A DNA stretch of 64,000 bases from Acanthamoeba sp. SK_2022b (taxonomy: Eukaryota; Discosea; Longamoebia; Acanthamoebidae). Shown piece by piece: positions 1 to 11,463 of this stretch (position 1 is its first letter; each line of letters begins with the position of its first letter). The stretch covers positions 155,349 through 219,348 of the forward strand of contig JANDJZ010000032.1 in the NCBI GenBank assembly GCA_027943245.1. Direction: 5' to 3'. The translations under genes and the position numbers were made by a program. The notes below the pieces were generated by a model. It saw only the letters and a list, made by a program, of their open reading frames with translations, had not been told where the DNA came from and made no database searches.

Positions 1-119
1 TTGGTGGCGTGTCGCTGCAGGAGTGGGTACCGCCGCGTAGTCTCCGGGCTGGTCAGCAGGCGCATCCGAATAGGTCTGGCCATTGTTGCAGACGGCATTT
101 AGTCAGCGCGGAGTTGGGA

Positions 120-1136
120 CTATGACGATAAGTGCTCACAGTAGGCCAGATATATAGAGAAGAGGTAGAGAGAAATGAGTACGATCATCTTGCCGGCAGG
201 ACCCATTTTGTAGCTCGGGTAGACAGGATAGTAGACGAGCTCGGGATCGAAGAGCCAGCTCAGGTTCTTCACCAGATCCAGCTTGGTGTCGGTGATGATG
301 TGCAGCGCCGTTATGTGCAACACATTTTGCAGGAACAGGCTGATGCGCTGCCGTGTCTGCATCGTGTACCTGAGCGCGCGCAACAATAGTCACAGTGAGA
401 CTATAGAACGCCCACACGCGAGGCGCTACAATGCATGGAGGAAGCGAACGACTGACCTCTTGCGCAGAACGGTCTTGCATGCCTTGGATATGGTCTTGTT
501 GAGCAGGCAACGGATGAGCAGACGCCATTCGTCCCTACGCACGGGATCTTCCTCCTCTTCGTCGTCCTCGCCTGCTCCCTGGCCCGGCTCCTCGTCTGCA
601 TTGTCGTCCGACTGCTCATCGCCGCATTCCTTCTTCTCCTGCGCCTCTTCTTCCGTTTCCTGGCGGACGTCGTTGTCATCTTCGTTGACAACCGCTCCTT
701 CCTTTTCCTTGCCCGCTTCGTTGTCAGGAAGGGCCGCAGCATCACTGGCCGCAGCGCCGGCGAGCCGTGGGGCGAGCCAGTCGCCGTTCCTCTTGAGCTT
801 GCGAGCCTTCAAGGCGATGGCCTTGGCCAAGTACTGGTCCAGCTGGTCCAGTATGGTCCACAGCTCTGGCCCATCTGAGAAGAACGTACATATCACGCGT
901 TAAACCTAAATTTTTATTTTTAGTATATATATATGGTATTATGAATATAATTGTTTCTTTAATTGTACTGTGCGACTTCCACGACCGCGGTGCCACCATA
1001 AGAAGTGCTATTTTCGTATCGAAAAAACAGGAAGAGAGAGAGAGGGAGGTGCACCTTTGAGGTCCAGTTGCTTCTCTATGGCGGCCAGGTGCTCCTGGCA
1101 CTTCTTCGTGTAGGCCTCTTGTTGAAGGGCGTCCAT
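120..1136 (-). CDS. Unknown protein with acidic linker, three exons
   Basis: I do not recognise this gene. The start ATG is at 1136. Exon 1 (1136-1055) encodes a short Gln/Lys-rich helix-like N-terminus. Exon 2 (874-457) joins in phase and begins DGPELWTILDQLDQYLAKAI, followed by a basic patch, a long Glu/Asp-rich stretch and a conserved-looking segment RRDEWRLLIRCLLNKTIS. Exon 3 (from 369) continues RYTMQTRQRISLFLQNVL and ends at the stop at 120. Introns have GT-AG ends (donors near 1054 and 456, acceptors near 875 and 370). The tail before the stop is hydrophobic if a possible 48-nt intron (about 135-182) is retained, and very short if it is spliced; both keep the same frame. Coding status rests on matching phases and codon texture. 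Further exons beyond the window edge are possible. Confidence 0.5.
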
Positions 1137-1486
1137 CGTGTGCGCGAATCTTCTTACCCGCGTACGTGATTTGAAGCTATCGCAGAACCTCGATTGTGCT
1201 GCTAAACTGAGGAGGAAAGGAAAGAATCGCGAGAAACAGAGATTCTACCACGGTGCGTCACCTCCGTACCCACAGACAGCAACCTAAACGCAAAGAGAAG
1301 CGGTTCAGTGTCTGTTGTGCGGTGAACCGACCAATCCCACTTTCCGAAAGTCGCAGATTCGTTTCTGAAACGTTTTCAAATTCGCGTTTCGTTACTGTTA
1401 ATTAATACTTGGCTGCAGCCGGCCTTTGTTTGCCCTCGCCCTCACGCCTACCGACCGCAAGTCGCGAGCGACAAGGAATCAATAGA
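1137..1486. promoter_or_regulatory. Divergent intergenic region
   Basis: This 350-bp gap separates the divergent unknown gene and desaturase gene, so it presumably holds both promoters. I see no convincing TATA box or named element. Confidence 0.35.
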
Positions 1487-2989
1487 ATGGATAACTCCAA
1501 GTCGGTAGAGCTGTCCTGGAGGCAGCTGGCAGAGCACAACAAGGAGGGTGACGCCTGGCTAGCGATCCGAGGCCAGGTGTACGATGTGACGTCCTGGGTG
1601 AACGCCCATCCGGGCGGCAAAGACACCATCCTCCTCAACGCCGTACGTTTTAGCTCACTCTCACCTTCCCATCAACGCTTACAATCGCGCAAATCTCATA
1701 TCAAATGTCGGCGGCCTAAGATGGAAATGACAACCACTGCTCTTTGCTTTGTTGCTTTATTGTTTGTGCTGGCGTATCAGTGTTCTCCCCTAGAGAGTTC
1801 TACCGCACACCCTTTCACATCCATGACAACATGGTGTCGGAGGTTGCGCCGGGGTTTATTGTTCTCATGTTGTAGTCCGCTTGGCCAAGCGGCGCCCAAC
1901 CGCAACGCCGTAAATGGGACAACCCGTTACGTTTCGTTGACGCACACGGCAATTGCACGGGCCATACTCGACTCTCACTCGCTCCGGTCCTCCTATCAGG
2001 GGCGCGATGCGACGCAGCTGTTCGAGGCGTACCACCCCGTGTGGGTCTCGAAGACGCTGGAGCGCTACCGGGTGGGCAGCCTGATCGACTCGGAGCACCC
2101 GACCTTCCCGCCCATGTCCGAGTTCTACCTGACCCTCAAGCAGCGCGTCGAGCGCTACTTCAAGGACGCCGGCGTGAAGCACACCCAGGGAACCAGATTG
2201 CTTCTCACCTCGGTCGTGCTCATCTTCCTCACTCTCGCCGCCTGGGTCGGCGCCGTCTACGCTGCGCAGGTAATGACCCTCCTACACTACACCGATCGAC
2301 AATCCTGACTCCACACCTGCTACTTGCACATTTGTTGGCTGCCGCCTCGCAGGCCTCGCTGCTTCTTGGCGTCGTATTGGCAATGGCCTCGGGCTGGGGT
2401 ATGGCGCTCCTATCGCTGATCCCTGTGCACGAAGGCTCACACGCTGCGCTCACCTCGAGCCCCTGGACCTGGCGATTCATGGGCGCCATCCACGACTTTG
2501 TCAACGGCTGCTCGTTCTACATGTGGTACGTTCCCGAGTCCTGGCCAACACTCGGCTAAGCGCACAAGCGATCGCTTGACGTCCTCCAACTCGCATGCGC
2601 AGGTGCCACCAGCACTTCCTGGGCCATCACCCGTTCACCAACGTGGCCGAGGCAGATCCCGACGTGCATACCAACGATCCGGACTTCCGGCGGATCAAGT
2701 CCGAGCAGCCGTGGTATAGCCACTACCGCCTCCAGCACCTCTACGCGCCCGTTCTCTACGGTAGCCCCTCCCCATCTCTCGACTGCTATATTACGCATTT
2801 GCTAGAGCTGACGGCCCCTTATTACTCAACTATTTTTGACCAAAGGCCTGCTTGCCACCAAGTTCCGCATCAACGACATCCAGATCATGTTCTTCCTGGG
2901 CGAGAATGGCAAAATCAGGTATGGACCACGTGATTCGGTTGTGCAAACTCTCCCCAAATTTGCGAGAACGCACAGTAATCCTCTCTTTA

Positions 2990-3041
<52 letters not shown>

Positions 3042-3802
3042 TGCTCAATACCAGGGTGAACCCCACGGGCGCCTGGCATTGGTCGATGTTTATCCTGGGC
3101 AAGCTGTTCTGGGTGACCTACCGCATCGTCATCCCGTCCTTCTACCTGCCCCTGGGCCACGTCTTTGCTCTCGTGATGGCTTCGGATCTCGTGGCCAGCT
3201 ACTACCTCGCCCTCATGTTCCAGGTCAACCACGTCGTCGCCCCCGCTATCTGGCCCGAGGTGAACAAGAAGACTGGTATGTCCCGCCACCTCACCGGATG
3301 CTCTTGAATCACTTGACTCGCTATCGACAGCCTCGCGAGCGAGGCCAAGTGGCGCTCAAGCGGTGATTGTTGATGTTGATGGGGATTTGGGGTGGGGGGG
3401 GTGTAGGGATGGTCGACATGGACTGGGCAAAGCTGCAGGTGATGACCACGATCGACTACGCCCACGGCTCGTGGCTCACCACCTTCCTCAGCGGCGCACT
3501 CAATCACCAGGTTGTGCACCACCTCTTCCCCAACATCTCGCAGGTAAAACCAAACCCAGCCATCGATGCTCATGTCATCTCCCGCTACTCGCCACAAGCC
3601 AACGCACTTGGCTATTTGTTTGACATTTACATCTTTTTTCCTTGATCCGGAACAGACCCACTACCCCGAGATCGCGCCGATCGTCCGGAAGACATGCGAG
3701 GAGTACGAGGTTCCCTACGTCGTGCTGCCTTCCTTCTGGGTGGCGCTCAAGGCCCACCTCCACTACCTCATGGTCATGGGCGGCTCCCCCGAACTCCACT
3801 AG
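1487..3802 (+). CDS. Cytochrome b5-fused front-end fatty acid desaturase
   Basis: A membrane enzyme of the endoplasmic reticulum that would insert a double bond between the carboxyl end and an existing one in polyunsaturated acyl chains. Exon 1 (1487-1642) carries the N-terminal cytochrome b5 domain with the haem motif HPGG. Later exons are 2000-2269, 2353-2525, 2603-2760, 2846-2918, 3055-3275, 3407-3543 and 3656-3802; all join in phase. The three histidine boxes are HEGSH (exon 3), QHFLGHH (exon 4) and the front-end signature QVVHH, where Gln replaces the first His (exon 7). Hydrophobic segments flank the boxes. The b5 domain, spacing and QxxHH box point to a delta-5/delta-6/delta-8 type; regiospecificity cannot be read from sequence, though the layout is closest to delta-5-like enzymes. 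The first intron is long (357 bp). The fifth contains a CT/GT microsatellite just upstream of its acceptor. Confidence 0.93.
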
Positions 3803-4041
3803 GCGACCCGGCCTGCAGTCGGCGTGGTGCTCCGCGAAAAGTGTTGCGCGTTTCACAAAAGCGAAAGACGTTTGCGGTTCAATTCGATAACTCCGACTGG
3901 GGAGATACGCGTGGCGATGAACAGGCGAGCTAAATATCGAAAATTCACTCAACCAGCGCAACAACAAACATCAATCAATCGTCAATCTATTTGCACACAA
4001 AGGCAGACAATCAGATTGATAGTAGGCGCGTCTGTAAAGAC

Positions 4042-7000
4042 ATGGAAAACCCTATCGTAGAAGAAACGGTAGAGAAGGAGAGGCTGGAACAGAGGCTTGT
4101 GCTCGAGGGCCGCGGCGTTCTGCTGCTGCAAGCTGCCATACAGAGTGACACCAGCGGTGATTATGTCAAAGCTGTGGAGCAGTACGAGGCCGCCCTCGAC
4201 TGCCTCGCCGAGCTCACCCTCCTCTATACCTCTGGTGCCTTGCCTTCCCAAGAATGTTGTGGTCACTTACATTTCTTTTTTAATTACCACAGTAAATTAA
4301 TGCAGTATTTATATTGGCTTTTATCCTATTTTCTTTCTATAACATCGTGATATGCGCCCCGGTGGGTCATGCGCGAGCACAGAGTCAGAGGACGCTCTGA
4401 AGAAGGGTCTGCGCGCGAAGATGACCGAGGTGGCGGATCGCGCAGAGACCCTGCGCACGTTCCTGAGCGAACGACGGCAGAAGGCAAAGGAAAAGGAAGC
4501 CAAGAAGAAAGAAGCGAGTACGTTGCCGGCCCACTGCGCCCCACCGCGGTTTGATCGCCGTCGTCTGACGTCTTGTGCCCGCCCGCGCTTGTGGTGGTGC
4601 GAACGTGTGGCCACAGGAGATATGCGGGAGTGCGAGGAGGTGTTGCAGATCGAAGGTGTACAGTGTCTTCATATTCATGCGGGGTAAGCAACACACGCCA
4701 CGCGCCTTTCCTGCCCGAACACTGTGCCTTCACGTGTGCAGACAGACTGCTAATCGGATTTCGGGAATGGTTGAACCTGCGGCAGGGAGCAGGAGGAGGT
4801 GGGCAGGGGAACCCTGCGCATACTCAAGGTCCCCATTGCCGAGAGCGAAATGAGTTCGCACAAACATTTGTAAGTTGTGTGCGTGGTGTGCGCGTCTGAG
4901 TCTTATCTTGCATTCTTCTCGATTCCACATGCTTTAACGACGGTCGGTCTGTGCTATGTTGTAGATTTCACAGCTTCGATAAGGAAGAGGTGAGCGGAGA
5001 GAAGATCGTGCGGCTTACGTTTCTCGCCTTGGGCCAGTGTCAGCTTCCGCTCATCCCGGGCCTTCCCTGCCTCCGCACAACGCCGCTCTCCTTCCTGCTG
5101 CCCATGCAGCAGGAGGGCCACTACGTCGCCTATATTTTCCCCAAGTACGCCTCATGCCTCCCAATCTTCAATTGCAGAAGGAGTCTACACACCGTTCATG
5201 GCGCATGGCTCACTGGACAAAACCGTTCTTGCTGCTGTCTTCGCGGTGACGACAGCAACATTCCGCCGATCTACATCGACGTTTTCGAGCGAAAGATGCG
5301 AGAGATATGCGAGGTCAAGCACTCGTACGGCGATGCGCCCCAACCGAACGGCGGCCAAGCCTCCGAGACGACGAGCGATTACTCGGTAGAGGAGGTAGAC
5401 GACAGCGAAGAGGAGGGCGAAGAGGCCGACGAGTCCAAGGAGAAGAACAACAAGGTCGTGGTGGACCGAACGGACGTGAAGATCACCGACGATGACGGCG
5501 AATCGTGGCAGGTCACCAACGAAGTCATCACCTTTGGCTCGAACGCGGAGGGCACAATTGTCCCCTACAAACCGTTTGATTACGTACGTCGACCCCGCCT
5601 GGCCTTTCCCTGCGAGCTATCATCGCGGTGGCTCACCATAACGGGCGCCGTGCAGACTCCCAATTTTTCCGAACGAACGGCCTCCTATTTGGACTACGTC
5701 GCATCGGCCATCGACACGGGCTCCTCCTACCTTAGCGAACGGCTCGGTACTTCCCTCCCGCTACCCCGTCGTCAGCAGGAGGCCGACCTCTCCTAATGCC
5801 ATTGGTGTGCGTGTGGTCCTTGGTGCGTTGTGACATCACAGAGAAGGGCAGCGAGGCCTTCGCTCATCGGCTGGCAACGACGGTAGCGCAGGCCAAGGAG
5901 TCTGGGTGGATAACGCCCAACGAACAAGAAATGAAGGTCAACCCTCTCGTCAAGGGCACTATCTACTACGGCAGCCGCATGTCTCCCATCGCGGTCACTG
6001 GTTCGTGTCCACTTCTCTCCCTAATCATCATACATGACTGATCGCCCCGCAACCACTGTGCGCACAGCTTCTGGTGCGGTGGTGAACGGGCTTGTATACG
6101 CTGCGGAGGGCTTGGGCAAGTTCGTGGGCATGGGCGTGGCCAAGGCCGTCCCCAAGGTTGCGTTGCGTTGCTTTGCGCGCAAGCGGAGGTGTGAATCCTG
6201 ACGACCCCCCTCCCTCAAAACTCTGTTCTTGCAGGGCAGTGGCGGTGACGGCTACGCGCCTGTACAGTCGGCAATCGGTGTGGGCGGCGCTACCGTGCGC
6301 GGCGTGGGTAAGTGGCGACAGGTTTTACCGTAGGGCAACTTTCAATGTGGGCGGTGTCAACTCACTCGACTGTCGCGCTCTGCCACTAGTGTCGGTCTGG
6401 GACGCGCTGGAGACTGCCGGCAAGACGGTACTCAGCGCATCGAGCGGAGCCACGGTCAACGTTGTCCAACACAAGTACGGCTCGGAGGCCGCCGAAGTCG
6501 TGAGCCAGAGCTTCGCCCTCGGCACCGATATCTACGAGACCGTCGGCAACGTCCGAACGCTGGGTGTGCGCAAGCTGGCCAAGAGGGCCGCCAAGAAGAG
6601 CGGCGTAAGCGCGGGTAAACTTTGGCCGTCGTCTGCTGCTTCACACTGATGACTGTCAGGCGGTCTTGCTTCTCGCTAACCGTCGGTGTTCCGTGTTTCC
6701 CGTTGTAGCCCGCACGGTGGTCACGATCAAAACCGATGAATCAGGCAAGCCGCTGGCTATTGAAGACGTCAAGAGGCAGGCCGCACCGACCATCGAGTTC
6801 CCGATGCCCGAGGAGTCACCATCTCTACGTACGCCGTGAGCAAAGCTTTCTGAAGCTGTTTCCTTGGCATGGAGTCAGGGCTCAAGTTACGCTTTGTCTC
6901 GTGCAGCACCCGCCGAAGGGCAGCAACTGCTGTTGGAGGGGCGACAGCACTACACGCCGCTGCTCACCATCGAAGAGGTGGACAGTCACGGCGACAAGGC

Positions 7001-7049
7001 AACCGAGGAGAGAGACTGTAGCTCGACCGCTAGAACGGGAGATCTGTGA
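4042..7049 (+). CDS. Spartin-like protein (MIT plus senescence domain)
   Basis: Homologue of spartin/SPG20, a protein linked in animals to endosomes, lipid droplets and mitochondria. The start ATG at 4042 opens a helical MIT-like region (GDYVKAVEQYEAALDCLAEL, continued in exon 2 by EDALKKGLRAKM). Supported exons are 4042-4234, 4389-4517, 4617-4683, 4786-4869 and 4965 onward; phases fit. A middle acidic linker lies near 5390-5450. The C-terminal senescence domain is split over several exons (about 5837-6620) with segments such as SGAVVNGLVYAAEGLGKFVG and ATVNVVQHKYGSEAAEVVSQ, typical of the small-residue-rich amphipathic helices of this family. The last exon ends TARTGDL before the stop at 7047-7049. 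Boundaries around 5140-5290 are uncertain, because a 33-nt in-frame segment could be an intron or coding. The order MIT, linker, senescence domain is the full spartin architecture. Confidence 0.82.
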
Positions 7050-7159
7050 CGCAGGTAACAACAAAAGATCGCAGGTGGCTGGTCGTTGGTTCTTTTTACC
7101 AAGAGTGGTCCAGTAGATGAAAGCGCAAAAGACCGCGAATTTGACAATAGAGAAGGTTA

Positions 7160-7390
7160 TGTGGGATGTGCTGCACAAACATGGCGTTGTTGAGCCAGTG
7201 TAAACCTCAAGGCTTCCATCTTGTTGTACCACCTGAAGAAGTCCTCATTGTGCATGCTCATGAAGACTGGCAGCTTCTTGAGCAACAGTATGGTGAATAT
7301 GAAAGCTACAGGGAGAAGCTCTCACCTTGGCTGAGGGTTCAATGTGCCATTATGTTATGGCATTCAGCTGGTGCCCACCCTCTGACCTGA
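7160..7390 (-). pseudogene. Solo gag fragment of a Ty3/gypsy-type element
   Basis: On the minus strand, around 7300-7200, the sequence reads LLLKKLPVFMSMHNEDFFRW, then YNKMEAL. The decayed gag at 36.8 kb reads LLLKKLPVYKGRHSKDFFVW, then YDELEAL. The match is clear in register and hydrophobic pattern. Outside this core the frame is broken and CpG is scarce, unlike the neighbouring genes. I interpret it as a short relic of the same retrotransposon family, lying downstream of the spartin gene and upstream of the NAP gene. No LTR or target-site duplication could be recognised. Confidence 0.72.
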
Positions 7391-7595
7391 ACGGGTGGTG
7401 TCCAAAATAAGAAGTAAATGGAAAGGCGGTTTTTGTGCGCGGGAACAGGCTCGGGACGCGCGGAGTTTTACGCAGAACCTTCTCCGTTCCTTGCTTTTTC
7501 CTCCGGCCGTTAGCAACACTCCGCTTGAGGGGCGCTAGTGCAGTGTTCCATCTTTGCTCCATCTTCGCTACACACGAGTCCCACACATAACACAC

Positions 7596-8989
7596 ATGGA
7601 AGCCGCTAAGGGAGGTAAGAAGGGAGGCAAGAAGGGTGGTAACGCCCAGCAGCAGAAGAAGGGTCAGGCCGCCCCTGCCGCCAAGCAGGCCCAGCCCCAG
7701 CAGCAGAAGAAGGGCCAGGCCGCCCCTGCCGCCAAGCAGGCTCAGCAGAAGCAGCCTCAGCAGCAGAAGAAGAAGGGACAGGCCGCCGCCCCCGCCGCCG
7801 AGGCCGCCAAGCCTCAGCAGCAGCAGCAGCAGCAGCAGAAGAAGAAGAAGGGACAGGCCGCCGCTGCTGTCGCCAAGGAGGAGAAGGCCGTCGTGGCCCA
7901 GCCTCCCGCCAAGAAGGCCAAGGCTGACGAGGAGCAGCAGGCCGAGATCGCCGAGCTGAGCGAGGCCGCCCAGAAGGACCTCGCCGCCATCACTGAGGAG
8001 TTCAACAAGCTGGCGGAGGAGGAGATGAAGGCCGTTGCCAAGATCACCCGTGAGTTCAACGGCAAGCGCAAGCCCATCCTCGAGAAGCGCAAGCAGGTCG
8101 TCTCCAAGATCCCCGGCTTCTGGCTTCAGGCTGTACGCACATCCTCTTTACGCTGTTACTCTCCTTTCCGGACAGATGATAAATTTAATTTAGCATTAAT
8201 GCTAAATTAAATTTTCATCTGTCCTTGGATGCTAAATTTTGTGCCCCTGCTTACGATCTCCTTTCTCTTTCGCTCTCAAGCTTGCCAACACTCCCGCCGC
8301 TGGCCTCATCAACGACAGCGACGCCGAGGTATTCCAGTACCTCAAGGACATCACTGTCATCGAGCCCACCAACGACGAGGCTGACAAGGACAAGGCCGAC
8401 GATGACTTCAAGATCGTCTTCGTACGCCCCCCCCCGCGCCGATTTTATCTTTTGACCCAACGCTAAGCATTGGCATCGAGTTCGTTTTTCTAATAACCTG
8501 GTCGTATCTTGCCGCCTCGTACAGACGTTCGACAAGAACCCGTTCTTCTCCAACAAGCAGCTGTGGAAGGAGGTTAAGTACGTGGGCGAGGATGAGGACA
8601 AGGAGCTGAAGGTTACCGGCTCGCCCATCAACTGGAACAAGGGCAAGAACCCCGCCGAGAAGAAGAAGGCCGCCCAGCCCGCCAAGGAGGAGGCCGGCAA
8701 GGCCAAGGGCAAGAGGGCCCTCGACGAGGTCGATGAGGACGACGATGAGGATGATGGAACCTTCTTCGACTGGTTCACCTCGACCGAGAGCGAGACCGTC
8801 GAGCTCGGCGAGTGGTTCAGGGACAAGTTCTGCCCCCAGGCTGTCGGCTACTTCATGGGCGACGTCTCCGACGACGAGGACAGCGACGAATTTGACGACC
8901 TCGACTCCGAGGAGGAGGCCGAGTTCGCCCGTCTTGCTGGCCTCAACGGTGGTGATGATGACGATGACGAGGAGGATGGTGACGAGTAA
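7596..8989 (+). CDS. NAP/SET-family histone chaperone
   Basis: A nuclear or cytoplasmic acidic chaperone of the nucleosome assembly protein family, which binds core histones. Exons 7596-8132, 8281-8421 and 8525-8989 join in phase. The N-terminal ~100 residues are an unusual low-complexity tail of Lys/Gln/Ala blocks (repeats of QQKKGQAAPAAKQAQ type). The dimerisation helix follows (KPILEKRKQVVSKIPGFWLQ), then the earmuff region (NDSDAEVFQYLKDI; TFDKNPFFSNKQLWKE) and FFDWFTSTESETVELGEWFR. A run of Asp/Glu ends the protein. The start ATG at 7596 was chosen because it begins the basic tail; an upstream in-frame ATG at 7554 is possible. The Lys/Gln/Ala extension is not typical of NAP1 and could make the N-terminus DNA- or RNA-binding. 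Intron 1 holds a long palindrome, listed separately. Confidence 0.9.
8170..8224. repeat. Near-perfect 55-bp palindrome in an intron
   Basis: A perfect 34-bp AT-rich palindrome (8181-8214) sits inside longer arms GGACAGATGA and TCATCTGTCC, with a single unpaired T at 8180. It lies within the first intron of the NAP-family gene. It could fold as a long hairpin in the transcript or mark a tiny inverted-repeat insertion. Confidence 0.9.
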
Positions 8990-9171
8990 ATCGCCACAGC
9001 TCTCCCTTTCTTCTACCCACGACGATGTCTACAAATGCACTCATTACCCTTCCTTTCTCTCGCTTCGTGTTTCCCTGCTTCCCACTTCACGTGACGACAA
9101 CGCGTAAGATGTGGTTGACGATGGAAACAGTTTGCAGTTTGTCACGACAAGGGGAGGGGGAGCTCGAGCTC

Positions 9172-10368
9172 TCAGCGCGTAGCTGGGTGTACCATAGGGA
9201 CGAGCGTGAAGACGGCCACCTCGGGGTGACAGAACATGAAGCGAGGCGGCAGCCTATCAAGACCGCTGGTGACGTAGAGGGGGATGGCCGTCGGCTCGTG
9301 TGGCGGCAGCGCTCTCTCTTCCGGCCCCAGCCTCCGAGGTATGTCGACCCAGCCATAAGAGAGCTCCCAGTTGTTGAGGGCCAGCGAACCAGGGATGCGG
9401 CGGCGCACGTCAAAGGGCAGATAACTGACGAGTGGCCACAGCTCCCGCAGGCCCGGCGGCAGGCACGACTTGCCGCCATGGGTGTGGCCGGCGAGCATGA
9501 GGTCGGCACCCCACCGGTTGAGGTCCAGCGCGCTATCTGGGTTGTGTGTGAGCACCACTCTCGCCTTGCGAAACCTGTTCTGCTGCTCGCTCCCGCTGTC
9601 ATCGTGTTGGGTGGCTTCCGAAAGCGAACCGGGCAAGGGGTACATGACCCGGTGTGGGTGGTAGTCCTCCCATAGGTCGCCCACGCCCACCACCTCGAGC
9701 CACTCGTTGATAGGCTCGGCGCGCGAGTTGATGAGGACGGTGACGTTGGCCTTGGCGAAGGCGTCCAGGACGAGCCGCTGCGATTGGGGCTTCTGATAGT
9801 CGTGATTGCCGAGGATCGCGACGGCGCCGTACTGGCTCCTGAGCCTCCCTAGCCACCTTTCGCCGAGCGTGCCTGCGGCCTCAGGCCAGTGGTCGACGTA
9901 GTCGCCCGTGAGCACGACAAGATCAACCTCCTCCCGCTCCACTATCCTCCAGGCTTGCTCGAGGATGTCATCCGAGGTGCCCATCTCGACCGAATTATTG
10001 TCGTTAAAGTGGATGTCGCTGAGTTGGGCGATCTTGAGGCCGTGGAGCGACGGGTGGAGGCCTGAGACGGGCACCTCGAAGGAGCGCAGCTGCACAGTCT
10101 CCGTGATCTTGGGCGGGTGGACTACCAACAGCATCATCAACGGCCACGACACGAGGTATACCAGGGCTACCGCCAGCGCCCACGCTGCGGCCGCGCACAC
10201 GCGTCTGCACTTGCCTTGCCGCCGATTCGAAGGCGCATCCCTCTTCGCCTGCCTTTGCGGCGAGAGCGTACGCTCCGCCCGCTCTTCCTTCTTCTGTTCT
10301 GTGCGCGTCCGCTTACGTGGGGTGCTCATGATGTGGACGGGTTGGCCACTGCGCCGATCCCCTTCCAC
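9172..10368 (-). CDS. Membrane-anchored calcineurin-like metallophosphoesterase
   Basis: A single-exon gene of 398 codons. A basic N-terminus is followed by one transmembrane segment (WALAVALVYLVSWPLMMLLV). The binuclear metal-site motifs of the calcineurin-like fold come in order: QLSDIHF (DxH), LTGDYVD (GDxxD), ILGNHDYQ (GNHD), VLTHNPD and LAGHTHGG (GHxH). Spacing and the YkuE/YaeI-like pattern suggest a membrane phosphohydrolase facing one side of an internal or plasma membrane; the substrate cannot be inferred. The first ATG is at 10368. A second in-frame ATG at 10329, opening MSTPRKRTRTEQ, is an equally plausible start. It lacks introns, unlike most neighbours. Confidence 0.9.
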   Translation of the reverse strand: MEGDRRSGQPVHIMSTPRKRTRTEQKKEERAERTLSPQRQAKRDAPSNRRQGKCRRVCAAAAWALAVALVYLVSWPLMMLLVVHPPKITETVQLRSFEVPVSGLHPSLHGLKIAQLSDIHFNDNNSVEMGTSDDILEQAWRIVEREEVDLVVLTGDYVDHWPEAAGTLGERWLGRLRSQYGAVAILGNHDYQKPQSQRLVLDAFAKANVTVLINSRAEPINEWLEVVGVGDLWEDYHPHRVMYPLPGSLSEATQHDDSGSEQQNRFRKARVVLTHNPDSALDLNRWGADLMLAGHTHGGKSCLPPGLRELWPLVSYLPFDVRRRIPGSLALNNWELSYGWVDIPRRLGPEERALPPHEPTAIPLYVTSGLDRLPPRFMFCHPEVAVFTLVPMVHPATR

Positions 10369-11463
10369 ATGCGCTCAACCTGTTGGCCGCCACGTCCACT
10401 TGGTTGCTGATTGCGTGGCTTCTTGTCGACACCATCTTTATTGGCCGCACAGGTACAGAAGGTGCGTGGAGTGTCCACCACTCGGTCCCCTTTTCAGTGA
10501 GTTTGGGCGGTTGTTTGGTGGCAGCAAGGGGATTTATAGCTAATATGAGGCAAAGCCAGAATATCCAGGCTTTGGCTTGGAGTTACTCTGCCTCATACAA
10601 CAGCATTCTTGCCAAGGTACGCCTCCATGTCCCCAAATCATGGGCAAACACTAAATGTAGTAATCACCAATGAGAGGCTTTATTGAATGTCCTTGCAGCC
10701 ACCACCTCACTCAACATATTCACATACACAGCCAGATTGAGTGTATTTCATAGTGAAAGTGGTGCATGAGCACTGTGCCTTTTGGCATAAAACTTGATCT
10801 GCAAGCAGCAAGGAGGTGTTGAAGAAAAGGCAAAAAGGATACAGCACGGTGGATTCCCGGGTGGTCGCCCACCCCAGTACTAACACCGCCTGGCGCAGCT
10901 TAACTTCGCTGTTCAGATGGGAAGCGGTGCTTTCTGCGCAGTATGGCCGTATCCAACAGCTTTGAGAATGCACCACCTTTACTCTCACACCTGGTCAGCC
11001 AAGTGGCCGCCTCACCTACCATCCATGTGGTTCCATCTCATTGCACAGCCTTTACTCTCATGTGAATAATTGTTGATGTGCAGATGGACACAGAACTTTG
11101 TGAATCAGATGTTCTTGTGCTATGTGTGTTGCAGAAATTTGCCATGACACACACCACTTACATGCTGAATGTCAACCATAAGCGTGTGTTAGCCTGGATG
11201 ACAGCAATATGCAAAATAATCACCTTCTCCAAAATCATCCTAACTAGGCACGTTCACTCAATCTATTTTGATAAGGTAGTTGGACACCTTTCTTCATGGC
11301 CACCTGCCCTGCCCAAGCCAAGGAGGGAGCACCGCGCTGTGGAGCTATGCTCCATGTTGAGGGATGGCCCGGGAACACATCACAGTCACAGACCAGGGGG
11401 CGCGAATTGAGGAAGCATCATATGTTGTGACGTGACACTCAGTAATGCTTTTATGTTCAACGG
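10369..11463. other. CpG-poor intergenic spacer containing 5S rRNA
   Basis: This spacer separates the phosphoesterase start from the end of the first methyltransferase gene. Apart from the 5S rRNA gene it holds only short open frames without recognisable similarity. From about 10520 to 11300, TG and CA are frequent and CG is rare outside the 5S body, like the decayed retrotransposon at 36-41 kb, so it is probably old repeat sequence. Confidence 0.6.
10836..10954 (-). rRNA. 5S ribosomal RNA gene
   Basis: On the minus strand the 119-nt sequence runs from GGATACGGCCATACTGCG to CCGTGCTGTATCCT and folds as a eukaryotic 5S rRNA, with both ends pairing. A run of five T follows directly on the RNA strand (10835-10832), a normal RNA polymerase III terminator. 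Length and sequence closely match my memory of Acanthamoeba 5S. Two differences, CATCTGAAC where CATCCGAAC is expected and GTGCTGTAT where GTGCCGTAT is expected, are both CpG-to-TpG changes. One of them weakens the terminal stem, so this copy may be a decaying dispersed gene rather than a functional one. Confidence 0.93.

Noticed and set aside
4042..7049. Two separate genes (MIT protein and senescence-domain protein)
   Set aside because: Exon phases link them through 4786-4869 and 4965, and the combined order is the known spartin architecture.
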